Source: Bacillota bacterium (GTDB taxonomy: Bacteria > Bacillota > Clostridia > Lutisporales > Lutisporaceae). Taken from it: a stretch of DNA of 33,758 nt. The stretch spans positions 1-33,758 of the forward strand of contig JAKPKE010000144.1 of the NCBI GenBank assembly GCA_029553855.1, given 5' to 3'. This document shows, in pieces, positions 31,516 through 33,758 of this stretch (positions are counted from its first letter, which is position 1; the number at the start of each line of letters is the position of its first letter). The notes below the pieces were generated by a model. That model was given only the letters and a program-made list of their open reading frames with translations, made no database searches and was not told the origin of the DNA. The position numbers were made by a program, and so were the translations under genes.

Positions 31516-32941
31516 GGCCGTTGAATTGGGATGCAGCCCGGAAGATATATACATATTCAGTGATGAAGGTGTTTCAGGAGCTGTATTGGAAAGACCGCAG
31601 CTGATGGCTGCCCTTGATATGCTGAAGAAGAAATATTATAACATAGGCTTTTTTATTTGTTATGATTCCAGCAGACTATCGAGGAATGCAGCTCATCAGC
31701 TTATAATAATTGATGAGATTAAAAAGTCCGGAGCAAAGCTTATATTTATCAGAAACAATTATCAGGACAATGCAGAAGGCCGTTTCCAACTTACAGTAAT
31801 GGCTGCGGTGGATGAATATGAAAGAGCGAGATTAAGACTCAGGACGGAAATGGGTAAAATAGCAAAAGCAGCGCAGAACAAGCTTACCCATAATCCGGGA
31901 ATTTATGGTTATAATTTTAATCCCAAAACAGACACGTTAAATGTTAATGAAGAGCATGCTCAAAATCTAAAACTGATTTTCGAAATGGCAGCTGAAGAAC
32001 ATAAAGGACCGGCGGAGATTGCAGAAATACTTAATGCTACAGAGATTCCGAGTCCCAGAATGAAGCAATGGAGCAGGGTTACGGTGAGAAGAATAATATC
32101 TAACTCATCATACCTGGGTACATTATATATAAGAAGATATGACACTAAAGATTATCATCTTAATAAATTTAAGAAAAAAAATGAAAAAGTTAAAATAAGG
32201 GAAAAGCCGCGAAGCGAATGGGTGCCTGTGCAGATACCGAAGATAATTGATAAGGAGATATGGGAAAAAGCGCAGAAAACACTGAAGGAATCAAAACATA
32301 TCAGGAAAAAAGGGGGCAAAACAAATTTTTTGCTGACCCCGCTGCTGAGGTGCGGAATTTGTGGAAGGATTATAAACGGCAAGAGTATTGTGAAAGAGGA
32401 ATCTGCATATCGTTATTATATATGTACAGGAAAGTACAAGGATATGAAAGAAAGCAAGTGTGACGCAATGCTTATTAGAGCAGAGAATATTGAAAAAGCA
32501 GTATGGGATTATATTTCCGAAGATATTTATTTTTTTATGAGAAATGAGTTAGATTTAAGTAAAACTATTAAAAAGTATGTATCTGATAAAGAGGATGATA
32601 TTAAGAATATATTCATCAAAAAGGAAAAAGCTAATGACGAAAGAGAAAGAATCATGATAATGTATCAAAAAGGCTATATTAGTGAGGATGAGATGGATGA
32701 TAGGCTGAAAATTAATTTAGAAAAGATAATGAAGTTCAATGCAGAAGCTGTGCAAAGAAGCAAGGAGGATTTAAGTTTTTTAGAAAAGTTGGAAAATGAT
32801 TGGAGAGAAAATAGGGTTTTTAATATAATAGAAGAAACTATAAGCAGATTGGATATCGAAGATAGGAGACTAGTGATAGATTTATTAATTTCTGAAATAA
32901 CTGTTGCAAATAATGCGATACTGATAAAAAGAAGATTATGA
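31424..32941 (+). CDS. Large serine recombinase (site-specific)
   Basis: A ~505-residue recombinase. The resolvase N-domain has the catalytic Ser in ALVYLRVSTEEQ and the YDSSRLSRN arginines (residues ~1-150). The recombinase domain (GIYGYNFNPKTD, SNSSYLGTLYI; ~155-260) is followed by a zinc ribbon (RCGICGRIING...YYICTGKY; ~300-345) and a coiled region (~385-440). Such enzymes integrate, excise or invert DNA. The ATG at 31406 overlaps the only GGAGG, so TTG 31424 (11 bases later) is my preferred start. No other phage or transposon gene is near. Partner sites are unknown. Confidence 0.88.
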   Translation: MNALVYLRVSTEEQAGKGYSIPAQRMEGMNRAVELGCSPEDIYIFSDEGVSGAVLERPQLMAALDMLKKKYYNIGFFICYDSSRLSRNAAHQLIIIDEIKKSGAKLIFIRNNYQDNAEGRFQLTVMAAVDEYERARLRLRTEMGKIAKAAQNKLTHNPGIYGYNFNPKTDTLNVNEEHAQNLKLIFEMAAEEHKGPAEIAEILNATEIPSPRMKQWSRVTVRRIISNSSYLGTLYIRRYDTKDYHLNKFKKKNEKVKIREKPRSEWVPVQIPKIIDKEIWEKAQKTLKESKHIRKKGGKTNFLLTPLLRCGICGRIINGKSIVKEESAYRYYICTGKYKDMKESKCDAMLIRAENIEKAVWDYISEDIYFFMRNELDLSKTIKKYVSDKEDDIKNIFIKKEKANDERERIMIMYQKGYISEDEMDDRLKINLEKIMKFNAEAVQRSKEDLSFLEKLENDWRENRVFNIIEETISRLDIEDRRLVIDLLISEITVANNAILIKRRL

Positions 32942-33056
32942 TTGTTTTCTTTTTGATGCAACGCTTGTAGGCGATGTTCCGGAAAGCTATATCAGGATAC
33001 CGCAAAGTGATGTACCAAGCCTGATAAGAACGCAAGATCCTTTTGATGGGAAATAG
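32928..33056 (+). pseudogene. Possible C-terminal gene remnant
   Basis: One frame is open from 32928 to a TAG at 33054 and translates as a protein-like tail (ending SLIRTQDPFDGK), but has no start codon and overlaps the recombinase end by 14 bp. It could be the 3' end of a gene cut off when the recombinase arrived. Chance openness cannot be excluded. Confidence 0.25.
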
Positions 33057-33186
33057 CATGCGCCTGCGGCATTGAATATGAATGTTTTGGCGCAATAAAA
33101 CATAGCGAATATAAGAGATATACACAGAAAACATAAGTAATTTGGTGATAGAATAAAAAAATAATAAAATTCGGCACAATAATAGA

Positions 33187-33215
33187 TTGAGCACATCATA
33201 CATTTGTGATATTAT
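33187..33215 (+). promoter_or_regulatory. Probable rRNA operon promoter
   Basis: TTGAGC (33187-33192), 17 bp, TATTAT (33210-33215). It lies ~510 bp before the 16S start and directly before the hairpin repeat, which would be transcribed in the pre-rRNA leader. Confidence 0.5.
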
Positions 33216-33250
33216 TATTAAGCGTCATCGGTGAACAAGCTATGGTGGCC

Positions 33251-33414
33251 GATGGGACAATGGCCTTACAGGCCCATTGCAAACGAACCCACACGACAAG
33301 TCGTGTTACATTCGTTGCAATGTTCCGCACATTTGCTAACGCAAAATGTGCTTTGAATGTTTTCAGTAAGAAGTTCTATGAATTGTTACTGCCGCACGTG
33401 GTGCTGCAGCGGCA
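33251..33414 (+). repeat. rRNA-leader hairpin repeat, copy A
   Basis: Contains a stem CATTGCA.ACGAA/TTCGTTGCAATG (33275-33322) with inner ACACGAC/GTCGTGT, a stem GCACATTTGC/GCAAAATGTGC around a TAAC loop (33327-33351), and a 51-bp segment 33351-33401 repeated at 33517-33567 with one mismatch. Confidence 0.85.
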
Positions 33415-33567
33415 AATGGAACAATGGCCCTACAGGCCCGTTACTGCGGAGCCCGCACAACAAGTTGTGCTACACTCCTTGTAACATTCCGGATGTTTTG
33501 CTAACGCAAAGCCATCCTTTGAATGTTTTCAGTAAGAAGTTCTATGAACTGTTACTGCCGCACGTGG
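33415..33567 (+). repeat. rRNA-leader hairpin repeat, copy B
   Basis: Second copy, offset by 164-166 bp. Its stems use different bases but still pair: GTTAC..GGAG/CTCC..GTAAC with inner GCACAAC/GTTGTGC (33440-33485), and GGATGTTTTGC/GCAAAGCCATCC around the same TAAC loop (33491-33517). Confidence 0.85.
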
Positions 33568-33725
33568 CTTCCGCCAAGTGCTCTCGTAACAGAGAACTTC
33601 TAACTTCAAGCCATTCACTTGATCCTTGAAAACTAAACAGTGTAAATGAAAAATAACCAAGAGATTCTTTTGAGTTAGGTTAAACGATAAGTTATGAATG
33701 GAGCAGAAATGTTCCATAAAATAAT

Positions 33726-33758
33726 TAACTTAAGAGTTTGATCCTGGCTCAGGACGAA
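33726..33758 (+). rRNA. rrs: 16S ribosomal RNA, 5' end (partial)
   Basis: AGAGTTTGATCCTGGCTCAG at 33733-33752 is the universal 5' 16S sequence (E. coli position 8 onward), which puts the mature 5' end near 33726. The gene runs off the window. Confidence 0.97.

Larger units (their letters stand above)
33057..33725. other. Gene-free rRNA leader region
   Basis: About 670 bp without a credible gene. It holds a promoter (33187-33215), a two-copy hairpin repeat (33251-33567), further hairpins to ~33590, and the sequence CCTTGAAAACTAAACAG at 33625-33641, which resembles the conserved pre-16S leader of clostridial rRNA operons. Confidence 0.7.

Noticed and set aside
31424-32941. SpoIVCA, the skin-element recombinase of sporulation
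   Set aside because: The family is similar, but there is no sigK fragment or skin-type element in view, so the name is not supported.
33206-33629. Two short reading frames over the rRNA leader (33206-33484 and 33357-33629)
   Set aside because: They cross the repeated hairpins, whose changes keep base pairing rather than protein sequence; they look like chance frames.

Overview
The window looks like chromosomal DNA of a low-GC, endospore-forming anaerobe of the class Clostridia. The evidence is a spoIIAA-spoIIAB-sigF operon behind a SigH-type promoter, spoVAE and yunB, a ferredoxin-linked 2-oxoacid oxidoreductase (iorAB) beside a phosphotransbutyrylase, and AT-rich, AGA/AGG/ATA-rich codon use in most genes. 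The last ~33 bases are the 5' end of a 16S rRNA gene, so the right edge may be a contig break at an rRNA operon.

Layout. 1-3630: terminator of an unseen upstream gene, a sigma-A promoter, then ptb-iorA-iorB closed by a strong terminator. 3716-7622: UvrD/PcrA-type helicase, a small unknown protein, a GNAT acetyltransferase, and ribosomal protein L25, whose Shine-Dalgarno sits inside a terminator-like hairpin. 7623-17359: an accessory block of nine co-directional genes: TRAP transporter dctPQM, zinc-type dehydrogenase, split transketolase (two genes), FCD/GntR regulator, class II aldolase and FGGY kinase. 17360-23897: mtnP and a thymidylate kinase-like gene forward, then asparaginase, an arginine/lysine/ornithine-type decarboxylase, spermidine synthase and a lipid glycosyltransferase in reverse. 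23898-26616: spoIIA operon, two tiny ORFs and spoVAE. 26649-32941: class A penicillin-binding protein (reverse), yunB, a DinB-type polymerase and a large serine recombinase. 32942-33758: a non-coding rRNA leader with a promoter, a repeated set of hairpins and the 16S start.

The most striking structure is the accessory block. Its nine genes are bracketed by two 144-bp inverted repeats (7897-8040 and 17066-17209) that agree at 140 of 144 positions. Each arm is built of two hairpin-forming palindromes. The only two differences in the outer palindrome fall on the two sides of the same stem pair, so the stem is kept in both copies. No transposase gene lies inside. A consensus sigma-A promoter with two TGT-N3-ACA operators, the kind expected for the FCD/GntR regulator encoded in the block, lies just outside the left arm. 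The arms therefore fall in the presumed 5' and 3' untranslated regions of the operon, and inversion between them would uncouple the genes from their promoter. The gene content predicts uptake of a small polyol, sugar or sugar acid, oxidation, phosphorylation, and cleavage by aldolase or two-carbon transfer by the split transketolase. The substrate cannot be named from sequence alone.

A second notable structure is the ~165-bp repeated hairpin unit in the rRNA leader (33251-33567), where the copies differ in sequence but keep their stems paired.
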